From: Emmonsiellopsis sp. PD_33
Lineage: Eukaryota; Ascomycota; Eurotiomycetes; Onygenales; Ajellomycetaceae
Direction: 5' to 3'
Length of the DNA: 64,000 nt
Assembly (NCBI GenBank): GCA_032988165.1
Contig: JANTQF010000131.1
Location: 1 to 64,000 of the forward strand
Part shown: positions 11,987 through 23,790 of the stretch, in pieces
How positions within the stretch are numbered: position 1 is the stretch's first letter
Layout of the letters: every line of letters starts with the position of its first letter
Position numbers and translations under genes: made by a program
The notes under the pieces: generated by a model
Database searches by the model: none
The model's input: the letters and a program-made list of their open reading frames with translations, nothing else
Told to the model about the DNA's origin: nothing

Positions 11987-13872
11987 ATGGATGACGAGAA
12001 ACGAGCCAGTCAACAGCTCGACTCTGTCGCGGTGCCCTTGCCTCCCATCCCCCCCGTTGCTAAAGCGGAGAACGGGACGTCAAACACCCCTTCAGACGCT
12101 GAGGAAGCCCTCGAATGCAATGACCCAACTGATGAAGAAACGACGTATCCCACCTTCTGGAAGTTGGTGCTGTTATCCATCGCGCTATGCCTCGCACTCT
12201 TCTGCATTTCCCTGGTAGGTTGAATGTTATTCCCATATCCTACAACCCTCTACGACTCCTGAGCTAACGAGTGGCTGTACGAAATCAGGATCAAACCATT
12301 CTCGCGACTGCCATTCCTAAGATTACAGACCAGTTTGAGTCGGTAGGGGATAATGGCTGGTATAGCTCCTCGTACCTCTTTGCCACGGCTTCGACGCAAC
12401 TGTTTTTCGGCAAATTGTACACCATGTATTCTGCCAAATGGATATTCCTGGCTGGGTTGGCGATATTTGAAATTGGTTCCCTGATTGCCGGGGCAGCGAC
12501 ATCCTCAGCCATGCTCATTGCAGGACGTACTGTGTCCGGGGTTGGTGCCGCCAGCCTCTTCCCGGGGTCCATTATAATTATCGTCTCTGCTGTTCCCCTT
12601 CGACAACGCCCGATATATGTATCACTTCTGGGGAGCATGCATGGTGTTGCCAGTATAGTCGGGCCCCTGTAAGTGCATACCTGATTCTAACCACTAAGAT
12701 GCTTATCAAAACACTAACCATCGCACTCACAGCCTAGGAGGAGTGTTCACTGACCATATCTCATGGCGCTGGTGCTTCTATATCAATCTCCCTCTTGGAG
12801 CAATTACAGCAATATGTCTACTTTTCTTTTTCCCTCCAGGCGCCCCGCCTCAGGGTGGTCTTTCCTGGAACGAGCAACTCAAACATTTCGATCTCATAGG
12901 GTCCTTTTTCCTCATACCCGGTGTCACCTGCCTTCTTCTAGCTTTGCAGTGGGGAGGACGTCAGGGGATTTCTAAATACCCATGGAGTGATGCTAGAATA
13001 ATAGCCTTGCTTTCCTTGGCTGGTGTGCTTTTGGTCATATTCTGTGCTATCCAGGTCTGGCAGAAAGACAAGGCTACAGTCCCTAGTTATCTTATACGGA
13101 ATCGGAACATGTTCGGCGCGCTTCTGTATATCATGGGCATCTCCGGCGCCATGTTCATCTGCATGTACTACGTACGTTACCCCTCTTCCCTAGCCGTGTT
13201 TCCAACTGAAATCGTTCACTAACTCCCTCCAAGCTTCCGTGGTGGTTTCAAGCGGTCAAATCCGTCTCAGCCACAAAATCCGGCATCATGAGCCTTCCCA
13301 CCATGTTGGGTCTAGTTATTTCCTCTATAATCTGTGGATTCCTCGTTACGGCTTTTGGATACTACACGCCCTTCCTAATCGTATCCTCTATGGTCGGTAC
13401 AGTGGGAGCTGGACTTTTAACCCTCTTGAAAACAAACTCCGGCGCCAGCCAATGGCTCGGATACCAGGTCATTCTCAGCGTGGGGTTAGGAATGGGAGCC
13501 CAAAACGCATTTTTGATTCCCCAAGTCGCCGTACCAAAAACCGAGCTCGCGACGGCAACCGCAGTCCTCACCTTCATCCAAACCCTCACCTCGGCGATAT
13601 TCCTGGCAATAGGGCAAGCCGTCTTCCAAAACCAACTCGTCAACAACTTGGCCGTTTATGCCCCGTCGATAAGTCCCGAACTGGTTTTCGCTACTGGCCC
13701 GCTCAGGCTTCAGTATCAGATCCCCACGGAGTCGTTGCCTGCCGTTGTGAGGGCGTTTAACGCTGCTATTACTGAAGTGTTTTACGTTGCGGTTGCGGGC
13801 TGTGCGTTGTCTGTGGTTGGTCCTCTGTTTTTGGAATGGAAGTCTCTCAAGAAGGCGGAGCATAAAGAATAG
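11987..13872 (+). CDS. MFS multidrug transporter, DHA2 (14-TM) family
   Basis: Four exons, 11987-12214, 12289-12668, 12733-13171 and 13234-13872, encode 561 residues. A ~55-residue acidic cytosolic tail precedes TM1. The motif LDQTILATAIPKI spans the first intron and is the DHA2 D1 signature at the end of TM1. GRTVSGVGAASLFPG (motif B region) and GPLLGGVFTDHISWRWCFYINLP (shared MFS motif C plus the following loop) are classical for 14-TM drug:H+ antiporters. Such proteins export toxic small molecules, fungicides or secondary metabolites across the plasma membrane. No biosynthetic cluster surrounds it, so a self-resistance role is not indicated; the substrate is unknown. All introns are 62-74 nt and in consistent phase. 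Confidence 0.9.
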
Positions 13873-15108
13873 AACATGGATGGTCGGATTATTGAGATGA
13901 GATGGAAGAGCGTATGAGCGGAGAACAAAGATTGATATAGATTTGATTGCCTTGGTTATCCTTCCCTTGCCCACCTTCTTCCCTCCCTTTTATTTCCATA
14001 TCGAGTTCAATTTTTTTTGACGGTCTACCCTATTTTACGAAGATACAATTCCCATAGATGTACTACTACTTGTAATGAGGCATTGAGGCTATGGAAGATA
14101 GTATAGAAACCTTTGCTAGGTTTTCTTTTCCACGGCATTCATTTCAGGCTTTAGGTTGTAGGTTATTACAGTTTCACATTCACTGCCTTGCAAGATTACT
14201 AGTACTAGTTAACAAATATTTTTTATTTTTAAATTTTAGACTTTTCTAATTTCAGATTTATATTTTCAGGTTCTTTTCTTTCCTTCTTTCTTTCTATTTA
14301 TTCCTTTCTTTTCATTCTTCTTTTCTACTAACTATTCATCCTTCCTCTTTTCCTTTTTCTTTAACCTTTTTCTTTCTTTGTCATTATATGCACATGAATA
14401 GTTAGACCCACCTCTGTAGAGAGAGAACTACATCAGAACCTGCATAATGCATACACCTCTCATCCCATGGTAAGAAATACATACATACATATCCCTGGGC
14501 TAAGGGGATAAAGATAAAGTCGTTAGGGTTATCACAGTCACATGACCCGAGGGACCCGCGAGAGGCTGGGGGCAGCAAGGGGGGTAAAGGGGGGTTTAAT
14601 TCCCTAGGATTATTTTCTATAGCTTTATTTCATTCTTTTTTTTCTAAGGCAGGCCTGCTAGTTATAATTCAACAGTTAGGAGTACTGCCTATTTATATGA
14701 ATGTGTCCAGTATTATGTTGCATTGCATTGCATTACATTTGCATTACATCCATTCATGTAAGGAACTGGTACATCCACTACTGCATATCGAGCTTCAGGG
14801 TGGGAAAGAAAATGTCTGGTTGGTGAGAATAATTATTTTATATATAGTATACTAGTAGTTATCCTCTGCTGGCGTAACTCTGTAATTGACATGCATGCAT
14901 GCACCTGGTTAAAAGAAGATTTCCCCCCAGAACCAAAAAAAAAAAAAAAAAAAAACCCCAAGTAACTAACTAACTGAAAATGAAAAAGAAAAAAACGCCA
15001 CTGGAGGAGGTATAGATCAGAGAGATAATACCATGTCATTTCGTTTCAACTTCTATATATTCTCCCATAAAGGCCATCCATCGGTTGAAGCGCCGCTCAC
15101 TATTATAC
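13873..15108. other. Intergenic between convergent transporters
   Basis: About 1.2 kb between the ends of two convergent transporter genes. T/C-rich at 14210-14390. Contains CATA repeats near 14467, a CATTG/CATTA tandem at 14719-14756, a CATG repeat near 14889 and an A21 run at 14935-14955. No gene seen. Confidence 0.6.
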
Positions 15109-17034
15109 CTACAATGTATACCGGAACCCCGGGCTGTCCCCGATCACGATCTCGCCCTGATCGGCTCTCTTATTCTGGCGCTTGAAATATACCGTGAGGG
15201 CAGCGAGGGTGATGATGACGGCGACGCAGCAGCTATGTACATGTACAAGCGTTAGTATCTACTACTATAAACGAAATAAAAGGGGTAAAAAATAATGACA
15301 AAGTTGGAAAAATCAGGGGGGTAGACGAAAAAATAAAAAGCTCTCAACATACGTCATCGTTGCAATTATACCCGGCAGGTACTCCGGGCTATCTTGCGTG
15401 CGGAACACAAGACTGCCTGCAATCCCGCCTATGCCGCCGAATCCAGTCAGGGTTGCTGAGCAGAAGGCTCGTTTCCATTGGCCGCGGATGTTATTCGCCT
15501 GTGTTGCAGTGATTCAGTCAAAGTAGTCCATCGATATTGTTTTATAATGGTCTTGGGATTAACTAACCTGGTATGCCATAATAAGCGGCACGTTCGCGTT
15601 TACCCCCGCTGCCCCGATAAACGCGCCAAAATATCGTACCCCGCTGTTGGAGTGGAAGCCCATGAGGGGTAGGCCGACGAGGGATATCACGCTGTTCAAG
15701 ACGATAAATGGGAAGCGGATCTTGAAGCGGTCTGCTAGATAGGCTGTTGTGAACATGAGTATGGCCGCGAAGGCGTAGGGCGGGGCGACGAGGCATTGCG
15801 AGGCGGCCATGGAGAATCCCATGTTATCCCTTAGGATAATAGGGAGGAAAACTATATGGGTCAGTTTGTGGATTGTGGGATTGTTGGATTGGACACAAGA
15901 CTCACATGAAAATGAATATGTGACGGTGGTCACAGAGCTGTAGTATTGAAAAGTAAGCAAGCTGCATGTCAGGCTGGGGAGAGGACATCGACTAGCACTT
16001 ACAAAAACATAAATGCAAAAGCCCATATCTCCCAATCGCCGGCAGGTTTCAGGAACTTGCCTAACGAAAAGGGCTCGATTGCCACGTCTCCTCTGTCCTT
16101 TTCCAGGCGATCAACGATAAATTGACATTCGTCTGGCTTCAAAAACCGGAATGATGGCTTCTTTTGTTCTTCATCGGGGAATCGGACGATAAAAATATAG
16201 GCAAAGATTGCAATTGAGCATGTTATCTTGCGTAGGATTATTAGCTGGTTAGACTATAGGTCTTCGATTGACTGAACACTTACAACACCCTCCATGATAA
16301 AAATCCTAGAGCTAGTTAGTCGAGTCACCCAGTAGATATTGAGCTTGGAGAGGCGGAGCTTACCATCGCCAACCACGGATACCCTGAAGCCCTTCCATTT
16401 GCATCAGGCCGAAAGCGAGAATCCCTGATAGTGCGGATGCCAGGCTTCCAATAAGGTAGAAAACAGAGTAGCGGCGGGCAACCTCGACTATTACAGATTA
16501 GAGGTGTACCATTGCCAACTCAGGATATGAACGCATCTTACATCGGGTATACCAAGTCGACAGAAGATAAACACATCCAGGAAAGTATCCCGCTTCAAGA
16601 ATCCCAAGTATCAATCTCAGAGCCACCATTGTAGTCCAATTCTGCGCAAATCCGAATCCTATAATTAGAGCACCCCAGAGAAGACAGATACCGGGAAGGA
16701 AGATGCGCGGTCCAACTTTCCGGCATGAAACTGTCATCGGAGGCTGGAACAGGACGTATGTGATGAAGAAGCTGAGCGTGATCAGGCTGTATCGGTATCC
16801 TTCGAGCAGGTCCAAGTCCTTCCGCATCCCCGCAATCGCTGCATTTGACACATTTTTGCGATCCATGAGAGATATCCCATACATAAAGCCCAGAGCAGGG
16901 ATGAGTCTGAAGTCGATTCGTCGTCTTATGGCGGAGGCTTGCTTTGGGGTGAACATCTCCTCAGAACCCTCCGATTTGGAGCCATCTTCGAGATGTTCGA
17001 GGTTCGCTTTTTCGGCGGAAACTACTCCTGCCAT
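15109..17034 (-). CDS. MFS anion:cation symporter, allantoate/nicotinate permease type (Dal5/Tna1)
   Basis: Eight exons on the minus strand: 17034-16542, 16487-16364, 16305-16284, 16226-16003, 15937-15906, 15851-15568, 15498-15353 and 15232-15109. They give 482 residues with phases that agree at every join. Family landmarks: RRIDFRLIPALGFMYGISLMDRKNVSNA (loop plus TM1), GILEAGYFPGCVYLLSTWYTR, then EVARRYSVFYLIGSLASALSG and RGWRWIFIMEGV, which fall together only after splicing. Members import organic anions such as allantoate, nicotinate or pantothenate with protons; the substrate is not predictable here. Two exons are very small (22 and 32 nt). The protein ends in a short cytosolic tail (RQNKRADQGEIVIGDSPG). 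Start at the ATG before AGVVSAEK. Confidence 0.88.
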
Positions 17035-19880
17035 TTTCTTGTGGCTCTTAACGGGGTGACGGGTGAAGGAATGGGTATGGGGTAGAATGCCTCCTCTAGG
17101 GCCTGGGGCGAGCCAGCTTATATAGGCGGGGATCTATCTTGCGATGCTCTTTGTGCAACGCACAACGGGGAATTTATCCCCATTTTTCCCAAGATCCGTC
17201 TCTCGATGACGCGTTGGAGAACCCGAGGTAGTGGCGAGCGAGTCCGGGTATAGACACTTGGCGTTGGAGCAGCACTCTCAGGGAGAGTTTGAGCCGGCAA
17301 ACAGACAGGGAATCCAGATGACCGGGATACTAAGCGGCTGGCTGTCCTCCGGAGTGGAAACCAAACCATCGCGAGCTGGGGATTTCCCCGCGTGATTTGC
17401 CTTCGTCTGCCAAGCAAGACAAGCGCTGCAAATCTGCGGTAGACAACGCGGGGGAAAACGCGGAGGTCGACCGAAAGATCTTGGCGTGGGGTTTCTTGCA
17501 CAATCACGGCATCGAAGGATGGTTGTTCAGGCCGGCCTTGAGGCCGTATCCTCCGCCGCATCTGGAGTTTGTAACGGATGCTCGAAAGGAGGTATCTCGT
17601 TCGCTGGCTTTGGACCCGCCGTCCAGCCACGGCCCCCAGTGACTAGGGCAAAAGCGGCAATTGGGCTTCTTGGAGGAGTCTAGAGTCTTGGACTGGGAGG
17701 AGGATGCCGTCGTGATGGAGCAGTTGGCCACCATTGTGGGCCACCCCGGGCTTTAGATCTCCTTTCTTCGGCGCCGACAAGGCAGCTTGGGCATTTTCTC
17801 CGTTAGTAGCATCTCCGAGGATCTCACTCACAGATCTTGGATGAACGGAGAACCCGGCTGTGGAATGGTATTTTCAGGCTTTTTGGGCTCACGAAGTTAA
17901 CTCTCAGATGGGAGAAAACGGTGAGGGTGCAACATGGGCAACCTTTGCTCGTGGGTCATTGAACCAACAACCCTCACGCCAAGCACATAACTAGTTACAA
18001 GAACGAATCACTGAAATCCATCTGGACTTTGGTGGGAGCATGGTGGATAACATGCCAAGTTGGTCCAGAGCTGTTGTGACTTGTCCAAGGTCATGCTCAT
18101 CAGCAGAGAGCTAGTGTCCACAAGGAGTCAGAACTAGAAATTTGATGGATCTTTCCATTTGCCTCTGTGAGAAGAGCAAATATGTCACAGCTCAGCTTGT
18201 GAGAAGGATGAGAACTATGTTCCCCTATTTATTAGCTCTTCCATTGGATCTCAATATTGACACCAGCCATGTTTCACTAACTAATTACTTACATAGCTTT
18301 CTTGTGCAGAGAGACTTCATCCATTAACTACAGTCTACCCATCAAACTGATAGTTACTAGTTATACTCAACTTCCCACGGCACGACTGACTTCAAAACAC
18401 GACATCACTGCCTGACATGGCAAAAAACTGTCCATAATCCGGATAGCCTATTTGCTTCATGCTTGCTAGTTATCCCTGTCAAAAATGTCCCAGATCTAAA
18501 ACAAATATTTAAGCTTAAACTAAAAACATATGCAGTGCCCAGGATCTCGGATAGCTGCTTGATCTCTGCAGCGGGTTCCTGCTCTCCTGAGACACGGCTG
18601 TGTTCTGAAACGCATCCTCTTATTTGGGAGCAGGCTCAGGTTATATTTCAGAATATTAAGGTAGTTGGTACACAATTACTATTATTATTATCCCCCTGCT
18701 TCTTCATTTTATTCTCTTATTTCAGTCTTAGACGACGCAGGAGACTCTCTCTAGCGCAAACAGCATGCAAGCTGGCTAAGGGACAAATTTGAGTCTCAAC
18801 TACTCATCTGGCTACCCTAAACTCTAGGTGTATGCAGATATCCGAGTAGTTTTTTATGTTGGTACGAAACCATTAGTTGATCCTAAAGTAACTGTATTCC
18901 ATTATATAAGGGAGAACATCTTGGAAACCTCGTCCTGAGATGCTAAGAGCCAGTAAGGTTAGTGAAATATATATTTCCAGCCCCATTGCAAGTTGTCTCA
19001 CATATTCCCAGCGAAATGTCATAAGAGTGATATTTGCACTAACCCCCCCTCCGCCACTGCACCTGGAGACCGTGAACTAGAGTCCGACCAAGCAGTGATA
19101 CTTATACTACTAAGTATCGATAACCGTGCGAGGAAACAAAAAGAAAAGCCGACCCTAAATCCTGCTTGGGCCTGTATTCCGTTCCGTTCCGCCGTGACCC
19201 TGTGTTTTTAACTGGCCGCCTGCAGTTTTAGCGTACACCTTAACTATAATTAGACTTAAGCTTAACCAGCAACTAGTTAAAGGCTGGAACACCCAGACGT
19301 CAGTTTTCCTGTTGTTCTTATCGGGCAATGCAGGCGAGGAGCCTCGAGGGAGCTAGAATATGAAGTCTGGGTTAGACTCATGAGAGAACACAAATGAAAT
19401 GAAGCTTTGTTGCTTAGGGTTAAGATAATTTAATCAGTTTTTCGAATTCTCCAATGACGCGATGGACCCTGCAATGCGGGAGATCTCGGGATTGATCTAT
19501 ACGATTACGATGCTATGTTGGTTGCTTGTTTCCTTTTTTAATGGGATGATTGCATGTGATGATGAACCCTGGTAGCTTGGAATTTGTGGGGAGAATAGGG
19601 TGTTAATTTTTCTTAGTTCACAATTATTAGTGAAAGCTGGGGCTTCGACTGAGGGGTATAGTCAAGAATATGATAAGGAACGAATAAAGGCGGGAAAGTT
19701 ATGCAAATCATTAAAGATCATTAGATTTGAAAACCTAGGCCATTATATACATAGTAGATATAACCATTTTCCAATTCACATTACTTGCACATCAAAACAC
19801 ATGGCGTCGGGGGTAGGGGCTCGGTCACGAAAACGAAAACAAAACCATACAGATCCTAGGTCCATTGGAAACAGAGTGAC
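17035..19880. other. Long intergenic region, no supported gene
   Basis: About 2.8 kb. The first 850 bp (17035-17890) are GC-rich and probably the promoter of the minus-strand transporter. The rest is AT-rich with short open frames (for example 18463-18792, plus) that lack recognisable motifs. I see no tRNA, repeat array or protein remnant I can defend. Confidence 0.5.
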
Positions 19881-21044
19881 CTAATCAACATCCACCGTGA
19901 TGTATTCTCGTTCCTCCTCTTCCTCAGAGCGAACGCTCGGGCTGGGTGGGGATTTCCTGCCCTTGCTGACAACCTCATCCCCGGCCTCGGTTTCACTATC
20001 GACCTGCATGGGCTGAGGCTCAGCTTCCTTTTCAATCTCCTTCTCTTTCCCCTTCCATTCTGCCTTTTCCTTTTCTCCGTCAAACCCCTGGTCCTTCTCG
20101 TTCCTTATTTGCTCTACCGAGACCCGACGGCGGAAGGTATCTCTATCGACAACGATCTTCGGAAGCGTCAGGGTGAGAACGCCATCACTCAGTTTGGCAC
20201 CGATGTTGTCAGCGTCGATATGGGCCGGTTGGTCCCGGGTCCCTAAATGGATTTCGCGCTCGAAGACACCAACTTCACGGGATCTCCCGTCCACGACGAG
20301 TGCATTGCTAAGTTCCTCGTCGATGCCGGGTCTATAGACTACGCCGGCAAGGCGGAGTGTAGAGTGTTCGGTATCGTAATCAACGGAGATATCTTTCTTC
20401 TGCGCACCGGGAAGGGAGACGTGCACAATGTACTGATTAGTTGTGTTGAAAACGTCGGCACGAGGGACAAAATCAGCCTCGTCCTTGCTGGATTGTTGGT
20501 TGTTTAGAATCTCATCGAAGTTGATGCCGAATTGGTTGCCAAGGTTTTTGAGAAATTCTAGGTTGTTTTGCATGAACTCTGCGTTCCCTCCCGATGACGG
20601 TCCTTGGTCTTCAGGGGTATTGGAGAAGTTCCCCCACCATGCATTCCCTCCATGCCTGCCATGGCGATGTCGGCGGCCTCGACCGGGATGTTCCCAACCA
20701 GGATGGCCAAAGCGCCCGCGGCCACGACGGCATCCGTGAGCATGGGATGGACCACCCCAGGAGTTCTCTTCCTGCACGCCTTCTTTATGTGTATTCTCGC
20801 CAAGGCCGCGGGTACGGGGCTCGGATCGGTTCTGCTCGGGGTTAGGGACGCTGTGAGCTCCCGATTGGGGTTGACTGTGCGGGTTGTTCGTTGGGTCTTG
20901 CTGGCTGGTATTGTGTTGGTTTCCGTGCTCACGGGTGGGATAGGGTGGAGGCTGGGCAAACATGTTAAGACCATGCTCTCCTAGATCGGTTATGAAGTTC
21001 CACATAGGATGGGGCGGCCGGTTGAGGTAGTAGATGTTTGCCAT
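19881..21044 (-). CDS. Large small-heat-shock protein, Hsp20/alpha-crystallin family
   Basis: Single exon, 387 residues, long for the family (usually 150-250). Residues ~190-300 form the alpha-crystallin domain: FVPRADVFNTTNQYIVHVSL, then KKDISVDYD, and the C-terminal strand DGVLTLTLPK. N-terminal to it, residues ~100-133 are Gly/Arg/His-rich, with an HRHGRHGG stretch, and the preceding 60 residues are Asn/Gln/Pro-rich and disordered. After the domain a Lys/Glu-rich tail ends in acidic repeats (SEEEEEREYITVDVD). These proteins bind unfolding clients as oligomers without ATP, in the cytosol or nucleus. A single two-unit heat-shock element (CGAAGTTTCC) lies ~620 bp upstream at ~21659, too weak to prove Hsf1 control. 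Closest in kind to fungal Hsp30/Hsp42-type proteins. Confidence 0.9.
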   Translation of the reverse strand: MANIYYLNRPPHPMWNFITDLGEHGLNMFAQPPPYPTREHGNQHNTSQQDPTNNPHSQPQSGAHSVPNPEQNRSEPRTRGLGENTHKEGVQEENSWGGPSHAHGCRRGRGRFGHPGWEHPGRGRRHRHGRHGGNAWWGNFSNTPEDQGPSSGGNAEFMQNNLEFLKNLGNQFGINFDEILNNQQSSKDEADFVPRADVFNTTNQYIVHVSLPGAQKKDISVDYDTEHSTLRLAGVVYRPGIDEELSNALVVDGRSREVGVFEREIHLGTRDQPAHIDADNIGAKLSDGVLTLTLPKIVVDRDTFRRRVSVEQIRNEKDQGFDGEKEKAEWKGKEKEIEKEAEPQPMQVDSETEAGDEVVSKGRKSPPSPSVRSEEEEEREYITVDVD

Positions 21045-22134
21045 ATTTGGTTAAGATGGGTTGATGTTCGAAAACAGATAACAACTTGAAATCAGGGTAT
21101 ATATGAAGTGTTTGGTTTAGTATAGTTTTTGAAAAAGCTGGAGAATGCCTATTTGAAGGACAGAGATAGAGATAGGAAGAAAAATGTAGATGAAAAATAA
21201 AAAGGATTCCAAGATATGATGCTTCGAATCACAGGTTATATAGATAAAAAATAAGGCATTCAGGGATTGCGTGGACAATCGATTATCAATCTACCAACCC
21301 CAGCGGAAGACGCGAGAAGCCGCCCGAAGTTACTTATCAACGTGTGGCAAAGCCAGACAAACACAAGTACTCCCCCCCGGATTTGAGTTCCACCACCATC
21401 GCTCCATGCGCCTGTGGGGGCGAATCAGGGACGACATTAAAATCCTCAAGGCAACCGAATAAATCGTCACACAGGCTATTTCGCAGTGGATGTTGCATGT
21501 AACTGTAGACACCCCAGGCAGCAGAATTAAAGAGGCTTACGCAATGGCAGGTGAGGCGACCACAGTGCTGAAGCTATCTCTCTGGCGCAAGATGCTGATT
21601 TTTGATGCTGAGATATCAACCATTCTTGGCAGTTGTAAAAGAATCCGCGAGTTGTTCCTCGAAGTTTCCACAGGCTTGGCGTGGCACGTGATTTGTTATC
21701 TAATCTAATCTAATCTAATCACGGCTGCTTTATCGCCATGTGACTTAGCGCGGCTTACTAAGGAGCTAAAATCAACCGCCAGGATTTGTCCATCCTGGCC
21801 ATAGCATCGAATTATCTTTGCTGTCATCAATAACTCCCAGTTTCGCTTGTTCAGCGTGTCCCGCAAACCTCCGTCCGTCCCTTCCGGCGGATGGGGAATT
21901 TTCTCGGGCGATATTTGCCGATATAATGCCTGCACATTACCTAATCTTGGCAAAATGAGGTCATCGAGAGGGCAGAGAGTTCACAGGCAAGGAATCACAG
22001 GCATACGCGGATCGGGAAATCCAGGAAGCTGACGATGGATATATATTTTAACAGAGCCTAGCAATGATCAAAGGTATGTTTAGCTTGACTGACGACAGTT
22101 CAATCGCCATTCAAATCCCCATTCGCCACATAGA
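21045..22134. other. Divergent promoter region (Hsp20 / NADH dehydrogenase)
   Basis: About 1.1 kb between divergently transcribed genes. Includes a TAATC tandem at 21701-21720. No gene is supported; short frames such as 21490-21708 lack features. Confidence 0.55.
21701..21720. repeat. TAATC pentanucleotide repeat
   Basis: Four perfect TAATC copies in the region between the divergent Hsp20 and NADH dehydrogenase genes. Confidence 0.85.
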
Positions 22135-23790
22135 ATGGCGTTGATCAGGAGTGCCCGATGGCCTAAGCACCCGCAACCAATTGCCTGGCCCATCTCTACC
22201 AAAATTACTGGCCCTGTTACATTTTCCTTCCGTCATACAAACAAATCCTCTATCCGGAATTTCTCAACCGAGCCTGAACTTCGAGGAAACGAAGAACGCG
22301 TTGTCATTCTGGGCTCTGGATGGGGAGGATATACCGTCTCGCGACATCTATCGCCTACCAAATTCAACCGTACAGTGATCTCACCACGTTCATATTTCGT
22401 TTTCACCCCTCTCCTGACCGATGCGGCGATCGGCACCCTCAATTTCTCCGAAATTGTCGAGCCTGTTCGTGACCGATATAACAAGGTCAATTTCATACAA
22501 GCAGCGGCTCGGAGCGTGGACTTTAATCGGAAAGTCATCACATGCGAAGCCTCCGTTGTGCAGAGCGGCGTGACGGAATCTGCCCGTGTGGAGCAAAACC
22601 AGGACACAAGTCAGGAAAGAGAGAAATGGGAAGCCGGCCAGCTGTTCGAGGTACCATACGATAAGCTGATCATTGCGGTCGGATGTGTCAGCCGGACTTT
22701 CAATACACCCGGTGTAAGGGAGAATGCTTTATTTTTCAAGGATGTTGGCGATGCAAGGCGAGTCAAACGTCGGATCCGTGAATGTTTCGAACTGGCATCG
22801 ATGCCGAAAACGAGCCCACAAATGAAACGACGACTCCTACATTTCGCCATTGTTGGCGCAGGCCCTACGGGAACCGAACTTTCAGCCACACTTTGTGACT
22901 TTGTGCATGGGGACTTGCTTAAGATATACCCACAGCTTAAAAGTGATGTCCGCATCACCTTGTACGATGTCGCACCTACGGTACTTAGCACGTTTGATAA
23001 ATCGCTCTCTGATTATGCGATGGAAAAAATGAGGAGAGAGGGTGTAACGATCAAAACGAACCATCATATTGAGGGATTGCGTTGGGGTGAGCCATACACA
23101 GAAGGCCCCCACGAGATGGACCCTAAGGGATGTCTTACGCTTAAAACAAAAGAGGACGGCGAAGAAGGCGTTGGGATGTGCGTCTGGGCCACTGGCAATG
23201 AGATGAACAAGTTTATAAATAACTCCCTTGGTGCTATCGACCGCTTTCCCATATCATCCGCCATCGCAAAGGGCGGGAATGCTCCTATCACTGGCGCCGG
23301 GAATATAGTGTGGAATGTCAAGAAGGCTCAACAATCGGGGGCACTACTAGTGGACGACCATTTGAGATTGCAACTGGAATCTGCAGACGGTCAGACTGCC
23401 GTTCTGAAAGATGCGTTTGCCCTTGGAGATAACTGCATGCTGGAGAGCGGCTCGCCTCCAGCGACCGCTCAGGCGACCAATCAAGAAGCTTTGTGGTTAG
23501 CTAAGGCCCTCAATCGCGGGAAGATAGGCAGTGGGTCCGGATTTTCCTTCAAGAATCTAGGCGTCCTTGCATATATTGGTAGCTCAAGAGCGTTGATGCA
23601 GCTCCCACACGAAACGTCTAATGAAGGGAGCGGAAAAGGGATTCTCCCGAGGGGTATTCGTGGGTATCCAGCGTGGATCATATGGAAGGGGGCATATTTG
23701 TCAATGAGTATGAGTTGGAGAAATCGATTGAGGATTTTATTTTCATGGTTTTCGAATTGGGCATTTGGGAGGGACATTTCAAGATATTGA
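22135..23790 (+). CDS. Mitochondrial type II (alternative) NADH:ubiquinone dehydrogenase
   Basis: Intronless, 551 residues. The first ~45 residues are Arg/Ser/Thr-rich without acids and fit a mitochondrial presequence. VVILGSGWGGYTVSRHL (~residue 56) is the FAD-binding Rossmann loop and FAIVGAGPTGTELSATLCDF (~residue 238) the NADH-binding loop. DAFALGDNC (~residue 425) is the flavin-contacting motif, and PATAQATNQEA follows the quinone-site consensus. The C-terminus (NRLRILFSWFSNWAFGRDISRY) is the amphipathic membrane anchor typical of NDI/NDE enzymes. The enzyme oxidises NADH and reduces ubiquinone at the inner membrane without proton pumping, bypassing complex I. No EF-hand insert is seen between the two nucleotide domains. 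Whether it faces matrix (NDI) or intermembrane space (NDE) cannot be told from sequence. A charged insert around residues 140-165 (ARVEQNQDTSQEREKWEAG) is long for the family. Confidence 0.9.
   Translation: MALIRSARWPKHPQPIAWPISTKITGPVTFSFRHTNKSSIRNFSTEPELRGNEERVVILGSGWGGYTVSRHLSPTKFNRTVISPRSYFVFTPLLTDAAIGTLNFSEIVEPVRDRYNKVNFIQAAARSVDFNRKVITCEASVVQSGVTESARVEQNQDTSQEREKWEAGQLFEVPYDKLIIAVGCVSRTFNTPGVRENALFFKDVGDARRVKRRIRECFELASMPKTSPQMKRRLLHFAIVGAGPTGTELSATLCDFVHGDLLKIYPQLKSDVRITLYDVAPTVLSTFDKSLSDYAMEKMRREGVTIKTNHHIEGLRWGEPYTEGPHEMDPKGCLTLKTKEDGEEGVGMCVWATGNEMNKFINNSLGAIDRFPISSAIAKGGNAPITGAGNIVWNVKKAQQSGALLVDDHLRLQLESADGQTAVLKDAFALGDNCMLESGSPPATAQATNQEALWLAKALNRGKIGSGSGFSFKNLGVLAYIGSSRALMQLPHETSNEGSGKGILPRGIRGYPAWIIWKGAYLSMSMSWRNRLRILFSWFSNWAFGRDISRY

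Noticed and set aside
17118..17630. 170-codon minus-strand frame in the transporter promoter
   Set aside because: Arg/Pro/Ser-rich composition without domain and overlapped by plus-strand frames; reads like GC-rich non-coding sequence.
18463..18792. 109-codon plus-strand frame with a hydrophobic end
   Set aside because: Ends in a Phe/Leu then poly-Arg stretch from a T-rich tract; no homology recognised and no promoter signal.
21653..21670. Heat-shock element for the Hsp20 gene
   Set aside because: Only two of three GAA units are correctly spaced and it lies over 600 bp upstream; mentioned in the gene entry but not listed as a site.
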